Below are positions 22,899 through 31,499 of a stretch of DNA of 64,000 bases, in pieces. Position 1 is the stretch's first letter. Every line of letters starts with the position of its first letter. The translations under genes and the position numbers were made by a program. The notes beneath the pieces were generated by a model that was given only the letters and a program-made list of their open reading frames with translations, did not search any database and had not been told where the DNA came from. The stretch comes from Bemisia tabaci (lineage: Eukaryota > Arthropoda > Insecta > Hemiptera > Aleyrodidae): positions 70,675,660 to 70,739,659 of the forward strand of contig NC_092793.1 of the NCBI RefSeq assembly GCF_918797505.1. The letters are read 5' to 3'.

Positions 22899-25800
22899 TT
22901 AAATGTATGGCATTAGCCTATTATTATGTACAGTCATTATTTTACCTTTCACTTCAATTTTTGTATTGACGCCCTCGATTGCTACTACCTTATGGGGGCC
23001 AGAATAGACAGGATCCAATTTATGCCTATCTTCCAACCTGAGTTTTACTAAATCCCCGACGCGAAAAATGGCTGGAGTCACGCCTTCATTTGAAGTCGCG
23101 CAACGCCTCAATTTTTCCGAATGAAGTAAAGCACGGACCATCCTGTGTGCTTCCCGTAGACGGACTTTTAACTCCTCCGCGTATGAATCAGTGTATACAG
23201 GCGAAGAAACATTCGAACCCGGTAAATGCACAAAATTCGGCAACTTGCCGTAAACCAGTTCGAATGGCGTAAAATTAGTACTCACATGCGGAGTAGTATT
23301 GTATGCAAAGGCAAAAAGGGGCAGGATCCGATCCCATGCTGATCGAAGTGACGGGTCCTGCATACGCAAGAATTCATTTAATACTCTATGGCTGCGCTCG
23401 ATCCCGCCAAGTGTCTGGTGGTGATATCCCGTAGAAGAGACATGTTGTACATTCAGCAACCCGGTAACTTTACGGAATACTTCGTTAACAAATTCGGAAC
23501 CCAAATCGGTTCGCCACTTATGACATGCGCCGAAAATGCAGAAAAACTGCTCCACAATGGCTCTTGCCACAGTGACTGCCGACTTATCAGGTATAGGTAT
23601 CGCGTGAATAAACTTTGTTAAGCTGCACTGAAAAGTCATCGCATACCTAAAACCTGTTTCTGTGATAGGCAAGGGACCGACCAGGTCCATTTCTGTCACC
23701 TCAAAACTGGAGGACGGTGTATCAGTTACTTGCATCCTTTCATAATTGTGTCGAGTTACCTTGTTCAGCTGGCATTTTGCACAAGCTGATAGTTTTTCAG
23801 ACACCATCTTCTGTAATCCGGGCCAATGAAATCGTTGGCTAATGCGTTTTACAGTCTTCCACAGACCAAAATGTCCGTAAATATCATTGTGAAATAACTC
23901 TATTATTCGGAGTTGCTCAGCGCGATCAGTGACCCGCACCGGCGGAGAGTAGAGTAAAATACATATAGGTACGTCGAAAGCCGCGATCATTTTCTTGAAA
24001 TTTTGGACGGTTACAGTCTGAAATATTTCGTCGGTTAAGGCCAAACGCAGACGTAACTTACCGAACTTATCTGCTAACGACTGCATACAAATTTGTAAAT
24101 ACACTGGGAGTTCATTAGCATCGCGTGTTGACAAGGTCACGAGAAAATTTTTCCCCGTTTTCCGCACGTCAGCATTTTTGCTTTGTCGCTCGTCAATCGC
24201 ATTTTTAAAAACAAAACGAAGTTCTGGGAGGGAATGCACGCCAGCAGGTGACGTCGCGTCCCACACTCTAATCCGGCCGTGATCAGAGCGCGGAATCGAG
24301 TCAGCCTGGCTCTGCACATTACTCTCCTTGGTCAATTGTTTACTCATAGAGCGAGTAACAACATCGATTTTAACGTCATCATTGGGTATTAAACTTTTTA
24401 AGTACGCGGTGTCAATGACAATACGAGAAAGAAAATCAGCCTTGTTATCTTTTCCTGGGACGTACTTTACCTGGAAATCAAACTCCATTAATTCGAGGCG
24501 AATACGATTTAATTGGGATGTTGGGTCTTTCATTTTAAAGAGACTGACTAAAGGGCGATGATCTGTAAACACGGAGAAACGGCGCCCAAGCAAAATATGA
24601 CGCCAATTTCTCAAGGCAAAGTGAATCGCGTATAGTTCTCGAATCGTTGTGTCTTTTTTCTTTTCGTGTTTATTCAACGTTCTACTTGCAAATTCAACTG
24701 GTTTATCTCGGCCTTTTTCATCGAGTTGTGACAAAATTGCTCCGAGACAATATAATGAAGCGTCACACGTGACCCGAAATTCTTTTGAATAATTTGGGGG
24801 CTGAAGTACTTGCGGGGAACTCAAAAACTTTTTCAGATTATCAAAAGCAGTTTGCCTTTCTGGAGTCCACTCCCAAGGTACTCCTTTGCGAAGTAATTCA
24901 TTGAGAGGACGGCAAAGTTCTGCAAAATTCTCTTTACAAAATTTTCTGTAATAATTACAAAAGGCGATAAATCTTAAGAGGGATTTTGGGTCGGTTGGTT
25001 CTTTATAATCACGAATTAAATTGAATTTTCGAAAATCGGGTTTTACGCCATCAGCGGAGCAGTGATGACCCAAAAAGAAAAGTTCACGTTTAAAGAATTC
25101 ACATTTGTCTAAATTAAGTTTCAAATTAAATTTACGCAAACGTTCCATTACGCGACGAAGATTACGCACTAAAAGGCGTAAATTAGGTGCCCAGACGCAT
25201 ATATCATCAATAAAAACGCTGCAAATATCTTCAAGACCGGCAAGTGCAATTGACATCATACGCTGAAAGCTGTTTGGGGCTACTTTAATTCCATAAGGAA
25301 GTCTTTTAAATTGGAAATGGCCCTTTTTACAACTAAAACTAGTGATAGCTCGCGAAATACCAGGTTTGAGCGGAACCTGTAAAAATCCAGACTTTAAATC
25401 TAGTTTAGCCCAGACTTTAGCTCGACCCATTTGATCCATAATTTCACTTACGTGAGGGAGTGGAAATGCGTCCCCACAGATTTGTTCGTTGACTTTCCGT
25501 AAGTCAACTACCAACCTGGTTTTGCCGGGCTCTCCAGCCTTGGGCACAAGGAAAATCGGCGAGTTCCAGGGGGATATGGATGGTTCGATGATGTCATCCT
25601 TTATCCAAGAATCAATATGGGCGTTCAAATCGGCTTTTTGAGCCTCTACAGGGCGATAATTTTTCGAGCATACCGGTTTTGGATTTGTTACGATTATTTC
25701 TTGCTCATAAAAATTATTGACAGTCAGGGTATCCTTTGGAAGGTGAAAAATATCGTTAAACTCTTGACAAAGATTTGTCAGGGGCTCAAACTCCTCTAAA

Positions 25801-26609
25801 GGAAGTCCCCCAAGGTTTTTCCGAACTCTTTCACCCACCAAGACTTTGCGTTCTGAATCAGAGTGACCGCTAATAAAATTTACCCGACAAAAATTATTTA
25901 AAGGTTCATGCAATAGAGTTAAATGAGTAAATTCAGCAGGTTGATCAGTTTGATTAATCAATTTTACATATTGATTACCTACCGAAGGTATGATCGAATT
26001 TGCAACTAACACACCAGCTGAGATTTCGCATTCGTGCACCACGCTATCTTCACTCAGATTTAATTTGACTGGGCGTATAACTTCAGAGCGAGGTGGGACT
26101 ACGATTTTTCTTACATTACATCTAGTTTCACATTTATCCGAAATGGGTAGCTCAAATAATTTTTTATTTACACGAAGATTTAATGTCCAGGTTTCAAAAT
26201 TTAATATACACTTAAATCTAATAAAAAAATCTCGACCCAGTATTCCGTCGCTACTTATTGGAAAATTTTCATCTACAATATGTACTTCATGTTTAATGTC
26301 TGTAAAGTCATCAAGTTTTATATTCATCAACAAAGTACCTAAAGTGTAACGGGAACCTTCACCAATACCTGAAACTTTGAGTTTTTGTAGAGTAAAATAT
26401 TCTTGACCTACATGGACGCTAGATATTTTTAAAAATGTTAAATCTGATCCGGTATCCGCTAAAAAATTTAGTTTAGATTCTGATAAATTAGTCCTAAGAT
26501 TTAAGTAATTGACTTTATTACCCAGTTTTATGGTGTAAGTGGAACTTCCTCTGATGCCGCCGCTATAGAGACGTTGGTACGATCCTTCGGCGGGCGCTGT
26601 CCGTTTTTT
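22899..26609 (-). CDS. pol: Pol polyprotein (protease, reverse transcriptase, RNase H, integrase), expressed by -1 frameshift
   Basis: Open in the -1 frame relative to gag from the slippery site (26603-26609) to TAA at 22899-22901, about 1236 codons; no ATG is needed upstream. I checked codons 26609-26334 and found no stop. Protease: the DTGSD active site lies at 26442-26456, and the flap-region ILGRDF follows. Numbering from 26333, reverse transcriptase has KLDLKSG (D312) and catalytic FIDD (374-377) in place of the usual YxDD. RNase H has D524, E566 and D591. Integrase has an HHCC finger (H815, H821, C851, C854) and a D883-D943-E979 triad with 35 residues between the last two. A C-terminal module like GPY/F (YSGPH, 1110-1114) follows; no chromodomain is seen. 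The protein would copy the element's RNA and insert the DNA into the genome. All key residues are present. Confidence 0.95.
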   Translation of the reverse strand, partial: KKRTAPAEGSYQRLYSGGIRGSSTYTIKLGNKVNYLNLRTNLSESKLNFLADTGSDLTFLKISSVHVGQEYFTLQKLKVSGIGEGSRYTLGTLLMNIKLDDFTDIKHEVHIVDENFPISSDGILGRDFFIRFKCILNFETWTLNLRVNKKLFELPISDKCETRCNVRKIVVPPRSEVIRPVKLNLSEDSVVHECEISAGVLVANSIIPSVGNQYVKLINQTDQPAEFTHLTLLHEPLNNFCRVNFISGHSDSERKVLVGERVRKNLGGLPLEEFEPLTNLCQEFNDIFHLPKDTLTVNNFYEQEIIVTNPKPVCSKNYRPVEAQKADLNAHIDSWIKDDIIEPSISPWNSPIFLVPKAGEPGKTRLVVDLRKVNEQICGDAFPLPHVSEIMDQMGRAKVWAKLDLKSGFLQVPLKPGISRAITSFSCKKGHFQFKRLPYGIKVAPNSFQRMMSIALAGLEDICSVFIDDICVWAPNLRLLVRNLRRVMERLRKFNLKLNLDKCEFFKRELFFLGHHCSADGVKPDFRKFNLIRDYKEPTDPKSLLRFIAFCNYYRKFCKENFAELCRPLNELLRKGVPWEWTPERQTAFDNLKKFLSSPQVLQPPNYSKEFRVTCDASLYCLGAILSQLDEKGRDKPVEFASRTLNKHEKKKDTTIRELYAIHFALRNWRHILLGRRFSVFTDHRPLVSLFKMKDPTSQLNRIRLELMEFDFQVKYVPGKDNKADFLSRIVIDTAYLKSLIPNDDVKIDVVTRSMSKQLTKESNVQSQADSIPRSDHGRIRVWDATSPAGVHSLPELRFVFKNAIDERQSKNADVRKTGKNFLVTLSTRDANELPVYLQICMQSLADKFGKLRLRLALTDEIFQTVTVQNFKKMIAAFDVPICILLYSPPVRVTDRAEQLRIIELFHNDIYGHFGLWKTVKRISQRFHWPGLQKMVSEKLSACAKCQLNKVTRHNYERMQVTDTPSSSFEVTEMDLVGPLPITETGFRYAMTFQCSLTKFIHAIPIPDKSAVTVARAIVEQFFCIFGACHKWRTDLGSEFVNEVFRKVTGLLNVQHVSSTGYHHQTLGGIERSHRVLNEFLRMQDPSLRSAWDRILPLFAFAYNTTPHVSTNFTPFELVYGKLPNFVHLPGSNVSSPVYTDSYAEELKVRLREAHRMVRALLHSEKLRRCATSNEGVTPAIFRVGDLVKLRLEDRHKLDPVYSGPHKVVAIEGVNTKIEVKGKIMTVHNNRLMPYI

Positions 26610-27592
26610 GCTCCTCGGCCTCGGTAGCCCTTGTTTCCACCACGATGATTATTTTGACTGTTTTGACCCCGCTGGTTGCTGTGAGCTTGGTAACTGTTCG
26701 AAGAATCCTCCTTGGATTGACTTTGGTTGGATTGGTTGTATCCTCCTCTGTAGAATTGGCGTCTCCGGTAACCGCGTCTGGTCCACTGCTTCTTATTGAT
26801 GTAGTTCACTTGTGCTGATGTTCCTTCAAACGTAGCTAAACCAGATTCTGCATTCAGGGCTGTCTCGACTGCTTCCGTAAAGGTCTTTGCTGTTGAAGCG
26901 AGTAGGACTTTCTTTAATCCAGCGTTTGCTCCCATCTTCAGAGTATTTAGGGCCAGAGTATCGTTTAGGGTCGTGACTAGTTTTCGAGAGGCCTCACCAT
27001 TTTCCTCAATTTGCAGTTCGGAGAGTTGGCTGATCAGGGCTTCGATTTCAGATGCGAATTTTTCAACCGATTTGTCGCTCTGTTGCAAAGCTGCTAACTT
27101 GCGCTGAATTGACGCCGTAGTAATTTTTGGTTGGAAACGGTCTTTGATGGCTTTTGTGAGTGCAGTAAGGGATGATGTGGCACCGAGTGTAGCTGTTTTG
27201 GCTGTTCCACGCAATTTTACTTTCGTGAGGTAGAGCAGGAGGCTGGCTTTGCCATCCTGGCTCAGTGTGTCGTAATAATATTTTACACAGTCTAAAAAGT
27301 CACGCGTTTTTGAAGGATCTCCGTCGAAATCCGGAATTATGGAGTTGGCAGTTTTTATCTCGAAATTCATACTTGCTTTTATTTTGGTTTCGATGTCCTC
27401 CTTCGGAAGGTTTTCGATTAAAAATTTTCGGCACTTTTCATATAATGTTCGCGTTTCCTCGGTAACTTCACCTTGTTGCTCAAGAAGCCACAATCGTTCA
27501 AGTAATATCAATTTATCAGAAGCTTCTTTGGTTCTTCTGTTTACTGGGAGTTTAAAAACATTACCCGTAAAATTTAGGAATTCTGATGACAT
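26528..27592 (-). CDS. gag: Gag structural protein of the Gypsy element
   Basis: 354 codons from ATG at 27592. The N-terminal two thirds are helical and capsid-like, with the segment from about residue 85 to 175 (IIPDFDGDPSK, then FLDCVKYYYDTL, then IQRKLAALQQSDKSVEKFA) resembling retrotransposon gag domains. The C-terminal tail (about 270-345) is rich in R, G, Q and N with RGG/RGY repeats and has no CCHC zinc knuckle; it probably binds RNA. The ATG follows the stop of the leader ORF by only four bases, which suggests coupled re-initiation. The last 27 or so codons overlap pol in another frame. It would form the cytoplasmic particle that packages the element's RNA. Confidence 0.9.
   Translation of the reverse strand: MSSEFLNFTGNVFKLPVNRRTKEASDKLILLERLWLLEQQGEVTEETRTLYEKCRKFLIENLPKEDIETKIKASMNFEIKTANSIIPDFDGDPSKTRDFLDCVKYYYDTLSQDGKASLLLYLTKVKLRGTAKTATLGATSSLTALTKAIKDRFQPKITTASIQRKLAALQQSDKSVEKFASEIEALISQLSELQIEENGEASRKLVTTLNDTLALNTLKMGANAGLKKVLLASTAKTFTEAVETALNAESGLATFEGTSAQVNYINKKQWTRRGYRRRQFYRGGYNQSNQSQSKEDSSNSYQAHSNQRGQNSQNNHRGGNKGYRGRGAKNGQRPPKDRTNVSIAAASEEVPLTP
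26557..26609 (-). promoter_or_regulatory. programmed -1 ribosomal frameshift signal
   Basis: On the minus strand the gag codons GCA AAA AAC contain the canonical heptamer A_AAA_AAC (26603-26609). Nine bases downstream, CCGCCG (26588-26593) can pair with CGGCGG (26557-26562) across a loop of about 25 bases, a plausible stimulatory stem. Slipping back one base leads into the open pol frame. The heptamer is a known class; its use here is inferred. Confidence 0.85.
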
Positions 27593-27596
27593 CGTA

Positions 27597-27893
27597 CTAC
27601 TTTGAGGAGTTTTCTACGCGAACGCTCACAAGTGTTGTTTCTACAGCCTTTAGACGTCGTTCCATTTTCTTTGCCCAATTTACAACTCGTTTCACGAATG
27701 TGTACACCGCAACGCTTATTAAGACGCACAACATTAAGGAGAAAATGCCATATTGTACAGCATCATGGTCCACGACACTATCTTTATTTCCCGCGGCCAC
27801 AATTACGGTCTCACTGTTAACATTTTTAACTTCCTTGGAGAACCATTTCCCCATACTGTTCGTTTTGCGCCAGAAGTTCTCCCAGGAAGGCAT
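27597..27893 (-). CDS. small leader ORF with a membrane segment
   Basis: 98 codons between primer-binding site and gag, ending in TAG four bases before the gag ATG. Residues 49-67 (YGIFSLMLCVLISVAVYTF) form one strong hydrophobic segment, followed by a basic, helical stretch (68-90, with VKRVVNWAKKMERRLKAVE) that could be amphipathic or coiled-coil. The N-terminal part is polar with several tryptophans. The position and tight spacing suggest it is translated before gag. Short leader ORFs have been described in some 412-like elements (recalled, not checked). I do not know a function and do not recognise the family. Confidence 0.6.
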   Translation of the reverse strand: MPSWENFWRKTNSMGKWFSKEVKNVNSETVIVAAGNKDSVVDHDAVQYGIFSLMLCVLISVAVYTFVKRVVNWAKKMERRLKAVETTLVSVRVENSSK

Positions 27894-27956
27894 AAAATAT
27901 TAAAGTTAACACGCGCACTTGAATGTTCTTCTCCGAAGGCGTTTGTAGATTCGGAG

Positions 27957-27967
27957 CACGGTCGCCA
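27957..27967 (-). promoter_or_regulatory. primer-binding site, tRNA-Arg type
   Basis: In element orientation TGGCGACCGTG begins at the base after the 5' LTR. It is complementary to a tRNA ending CACGGTCG plus CCA, as in insect tRNA-Arg (ACG). The match supports the LTR end at 27968. Confidence 0.88.
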
Positions 27968-28205
27968 TATAATGGCTGCTCTACACACACAAATGATAGA
28001 CTCAACTTGTGATATCGAACAACAACTTTATTCAGAATTGAGGCAGGTTTTATACATCAACAGTGACCACGACTTAAGGTCAGGCTAGGCGAGTGTTTAC
28101 CAACGCGTGCATCATCTAAAAAGTAGGAAGGTAAATACGGAGGTAAACAAACGAAAAGCATTGAACTCAAGGCGTGTCTCACACGAAGCGTAAGCAGGCG
28201 CTACA
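27968..28205 (-). repeat. 5' LTR of the Gypsy element
   Basis: 238 bp, seen as identical to 22430-22667. It carries TATAAAA (28048-28054) and, downstream in transcription direction, AATAAA (28027-28032), the likely promoter and polyadenylation signals. Confidence 0.93.
28048..28054 (-). promoter_or_regulatory. LTR TATA box
   Basis: TATAAAA on the minus strand in the 5' LTR. Transcription would start about 25-30 bases downstream, close to the AATAAA at 28027-28032. The other LTR has the same pair. Confidence 0.55.
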
Positions 28206-28250
28206 TACCATACTTTGGTACGTAGGATGCAAGAGTGTGATACATCCTGC

Positions 28251-29144
28251 CATGGCCGGATTCACCTACTTGCCGCCCATGGGCCGCCTGTATTTTGCCG
28301 CCCCCCTCTCATTCGTTTTGAAACTCGATAAAAACCTTCAATTGAACGTGTCAGCGGGGAGGGGTGCATAAGACGCATTAACTCGTGTTGAACACATTCT
28401 TTGGGAAAGCCCTGTCAACACTACTAGCAAAAGTTCACGGAACTTTGCGCGAAAGTTAAGTACCGTAAACCTATCTTTGTGTGGACAAGGCCTTCCATTC
28501 ATGAGAAATGAACGAACAAATTATGAAAGAACAAACATAAATGTGGTTCAATGATTTTAACTTCTGCCGCCGCGCCGCGCGGACCGAACCGTGTTTGGAG
28601 CAGTGCGTGCAGTATTCCGACAGTTTTGTAGGCGCTATGAGTTTCACGCCGACGACCGCAGCTGAACGCACTGTGTTTGACGCAATGCGTGAAGTATTCA
28701 TGCATCCTTGTAGGCGCTATCCGTTTCACGCTGACCGCTATGACCGCACTGTGTCTGACGCAATGCGTGAAGTATTCGTGCAGTCTTGTAGGCGCTAAAA
28801 TGAGTTACATGCCGATCGCCGCGCCGAGGGCTTCTCCTTCTCATCTCAAGTCCTCGTTATCATTTCTCTCTAAGTCGCGCTGTTCTAGGCCAAATTGCGT
28901 GTTTGGTTTCTCTCGTTACTCGACTTATTGAGGGTGCTGTCTCTTTTATCACTAAGAGACGACAAAATTAGAAATTACTATACTCTCAGGAAATGAGAGA
29001 TTTTGTCGCCTTTTCTCGTTTGAAATTTTGTTTTTATAAATCCGATTTTTTTATACCTCTTTAAAAAATTGTAAATTTTTGCCGCCTCTTAGATTTGCCG
29101 CCATGGGCCGCGGCCCATGTGGCTACCCTCTTAATCCGGCCCTG
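28251..29144. mobile_element. hAT-like non-autonomous element, copy 2
   Basis: 894 bp with ends CATGGCCGGATTCACC and TTAATCCGGCCCTG. Perfect 8-bp target duplication CATCCTGC (28243-28250, 29145-29152). Inverted relative to the copies at 17635 and 62305. It carries about three units of the roughly 70-bp internal repeat (about 28600-28798) as TGACGCAATGCGTGAAGTAT and TTGTAGGCGCTA. No transposase. Confidence 0.9.
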
Positions 29145-29152
29145 CATCCTGC

Positions 29153-29590
29153 CAAAACTTAGTTAACCGGAATCTGCAGTCAGAATACAATATTATTCTC
29201 TATACACACAAAGGTTTTTCTCAGAGAGATTCCCAAAATAATATCGTTTCTAAATTGTGTTAGAGACCACGCATGGCGAAATTGAGTGCCTTAAGAGAAA
29301 TAGCGCAGAGGTAAAAGAGGAATTGGTCCAGCCTTCAGTTCTTGCATCCTATAATTCCTGCTTAATTTAGACTGAGCCTTTATTTATTGAGATTCATATA
29401 CAACAAACAGCTATACCTCAAGTTCAGGTACAGCTCCAATAAAATGTTTGTCAGCAGGTCACATAATGACACACGAGAACATCAAAATTCAATTCTAATT
29501 TAACTTCAGCCTTACTAACTCAGGTTATATAAGGCTTGCTGTATTTGTGAGGGAATTAAGGAACAGGGTAAAACCTATTACGGGGTGTCT
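29153..29590. other. unannotated spacer
   Basis: No gene or repeat recognised. Confidence 0.3.
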
Positions 29591-29649
29591 TGAAAAAACA
29601 CGTGTGCAGAAGTTATGAACACCTGAAACATAAGGATAAGTCGCGGAAA

Positions 29650-29962
29650 TAAGAGGAGGAGAATAAAGATAAAAAGCAAGAGAAAAGGAACAGATTGAAA
29701 GAGGAAAGAAAAAGGATGAGAAAAAAGATGAGTAAGAAGAAGAGGAGGATGGAGAAGGATAAAAAGAAGAATACATTAGTTTTGTACAGTCTTGTTGTAC
29801 ACACAAAATTGTATACTCCTATCCTTCTTAATTTGTTTCTTATTCTTCCTAACTCGCTTCATCTCCTTTTTCCTCGTTCCTCTTTTCTTTTCTCTTGATA
29901 TTTTCCCTTTACTTTTATTTCTTCTTCTGCTTCCCCCTTTCCTTTTTTTCCCCTCCTTCCAA
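29650..29962. repeat. purine-rich then pyrimidine-rich simple-sequence tract
   Basis: GAA/GGA-rich DNA (29650-29772) followed by TTC/TTTCC-rich DNA (29815-29962), so the two halves could pair or form triplex structure. The open frames on both strands are compositional. Confidence 0.7.
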
Positions 29963-29981
29963 CTTTCGTTGCTTTCTGACA

Positions 29982-30106
29982 TTCGTCGCTCTTCTCACGT
30001 CAAGGCGTGTCTCCATTTCCAAGAGAGACCCAGAAGACGTAGACTTATACGGAGAACAGGGCTCACGTAGAGATGGGGACACGCCCTTACGTCGAAAGAG
30101 CGACGA
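29982..30106. repeat. 125-bp inverted repeat, TCGTCGCTCTT ends
   Basis: Left TCGTCGCTCTTCTCACGTCA pairs with the right end, whose complement reads TCGTCGCTCTTTCGACGTAA; both continue into GGCGTGTC. Probably a short MITE. No clear target duplication. Confidence 0.6.
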
Positions 30107-30308
30107 TATCTCAGGAATCCTACGATCCGAGTCTGTCAGACACGGTGAAAAAGAAGAAAAACGAGAAAGGGAGGGCCAGGAAGAAAGTAGGATAGAGATT
30201 GAATCATCTTAGATTTGACAGCAAATAATATATCTCCATTGAAAAAATGAGACAGTAATATCCAAGGATAATATCTGGCTCACATTCTAATTACACATAC
30301 ATTAGGGA

Positions 30309-30472
30309 CAGTGGCGTGGCGTGCTTTGCGATACATCGATTGATCGGTCATTTAAACCTATGGAAAAGTATCGATAAACAGGGTGTTCGCAGCGAACACC
30401 TTAAAAATCGATTTTTTACCATAGCTTCAAATGGGGGAATATCGATAGATCGCAAAGTACGCCACGCTACTG
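30309..30472. repeat. MITE, CAGTGGCGTGGCG family, intact copy
   Basis: 164 bp, ends CAGTGGCGTGGCGTGCTTTG and GTACGCCACGCTACTG, with a perfect 8-bp duplication ATTAGGGA (30301-30308, 30473-30480). The 8-bp duplication and CAG end fit a hAT-derived MITE. Relatives at 6803 and 12255. Confidence 0.92.
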
Positions 30473-30559
30473 ATTAGGGAGGAGGGTGCGAAAATCGGAG
30501 CCTCGCCCTGCTGAGAAGCAAACAAGCTAGAATAAGGAGCTTATCACCCGGAAAAAGAG

Positions 30560-30960
30560 CGCCGGGGAGGAAGGGGTGGCTGGAGGAGTTTGACTGAGGA
30601 TCGGGCGGAGGGGCGAGAGGGGCGGAGGGAGAGTATTAGCGGATTGTCGTGTGCGGGTGATGCTTTGGGTTTGATTTCCGTTTATCCTTTATTAAATCTG
30701 TCATCAAGTCAGAACGCGAGGGGAGGAGAAGCCGAAATCAAATCTGGAGTCCTCGTCGGCGTGGTGGTCGCGTAATGTGATTTAATCTCGCATTTAAGAT
30801 GAAAACTTAAGGTTAAACGGTGTCCCGCGGGACCTGCGACGCTGAAACGGATCTCCCGACGGGGGTCCTCGCGTCGCGTCCCTCGCGTCCCTCGCGCCGC
30901 TCCTGCCAATTGACCGTCACTCCCTGCGGGATTGGGCACCGCGCACCGCAATTTATTATC
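30560..30960. other. GC/CpG-rich block
   Basis: GC-rich and CpG-dense against an AT-rich background, with repeated TCGCGTCCC near 30870-30895. Frames here (up to 134 codons on the minus strand) show no domain. It could be a regulatory region; nothing more is supported. Confidence 0.3.
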
Positions 30961-31205
30961 CATTCGTAAATAATTTTGACACCGGATTGCTCCAAGCCGA
31001 CATTTGGATCTCTCTACATTACACTCTTTTTTGTGTCGTTTGACTTTGCAGCGCTGCACGAATTGAATGGTGTATGATCGAAGGACAAAAGAGCTCTTTT
31101 TGAGATCCAGCATCGTTAAATAGTTTTTTTAAACCGCAGAAAAGGAAACATACACACACTTACAATCCTGCGCGACGCTAGTTGTGGGGCAATTGTATGC
31201 GTGTG

Positions 31206-31487
31206 CAGGGTGGCATAACACGTAAGAAAGAAATGAAGGATTGGAAATTTCAGTGAAATATTTCATGAAATTTCACGAGACTGTGAAATATTTCATATTT
31301 TTCAGGGGCTAGAGTATGCAATCCGCACTCAAACATACAAAAATAGAAGAAAGTCACAATTTTTACATTATACGAGAAATGAAAAAGAGGCGATATTTTT
31401 CAATATCTTTCATAAATTTCTGATATTTCATGAAATATTTCACGAGAAATTTCAAGTTTTTATTTTTCATGAAATTTTGCCACCCTT
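31206..31487. repeat. inverted-repeat element with CAGGGTGGCA ends
   Basis: 282 bp; ends CAGGGTGGCA and TGCCACCCTT. CGTGTG abuts both ends (31200-31205, 31488-31493), a 6-bp duplication or part of a longer one. The interior repeats GAAATATTTCATGAAATTTC in both orientations. Confidence 0.75.
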
Positions 31488-31499
31488 CGTGTGTGTTGT

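Larger units (their letters stand above)
22430..28205 (-). mobile_element. full-length Ty3/Gypsy LTR retrotransposon
   Basis: A 5776-bp element on the minus strand, flanked by TACC on both sides (22426-22429, 28206-28209). In its own order: 5' LTR (27968-28205), primer-binding site, leader ORF, gag, pol, polypurine tract, 3' LTR (22430-22667). The LTRs start TGTAGCGCC in element orientation, like 412/mdg1-group LTRs, and the primer site fits tRNA-Arg, also used by that group. By eye the two LTRs are identical over 238 bp and both main ORFs are open, so the insertion looks recent and potentially active. There is no envelope-type ORF between pol and the 3' LTR. Assignment to the 412/mdg1 group is inference from LTR ends and primer; a pol phylogeny would decide it. 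Confidence 0.95.

Noticed and set aside
23090..26349. Plus-strand frames of 60-119 codons inside the Gypsy element
   Set aside because: Antisense shadows of pol and gag, with no independent features.
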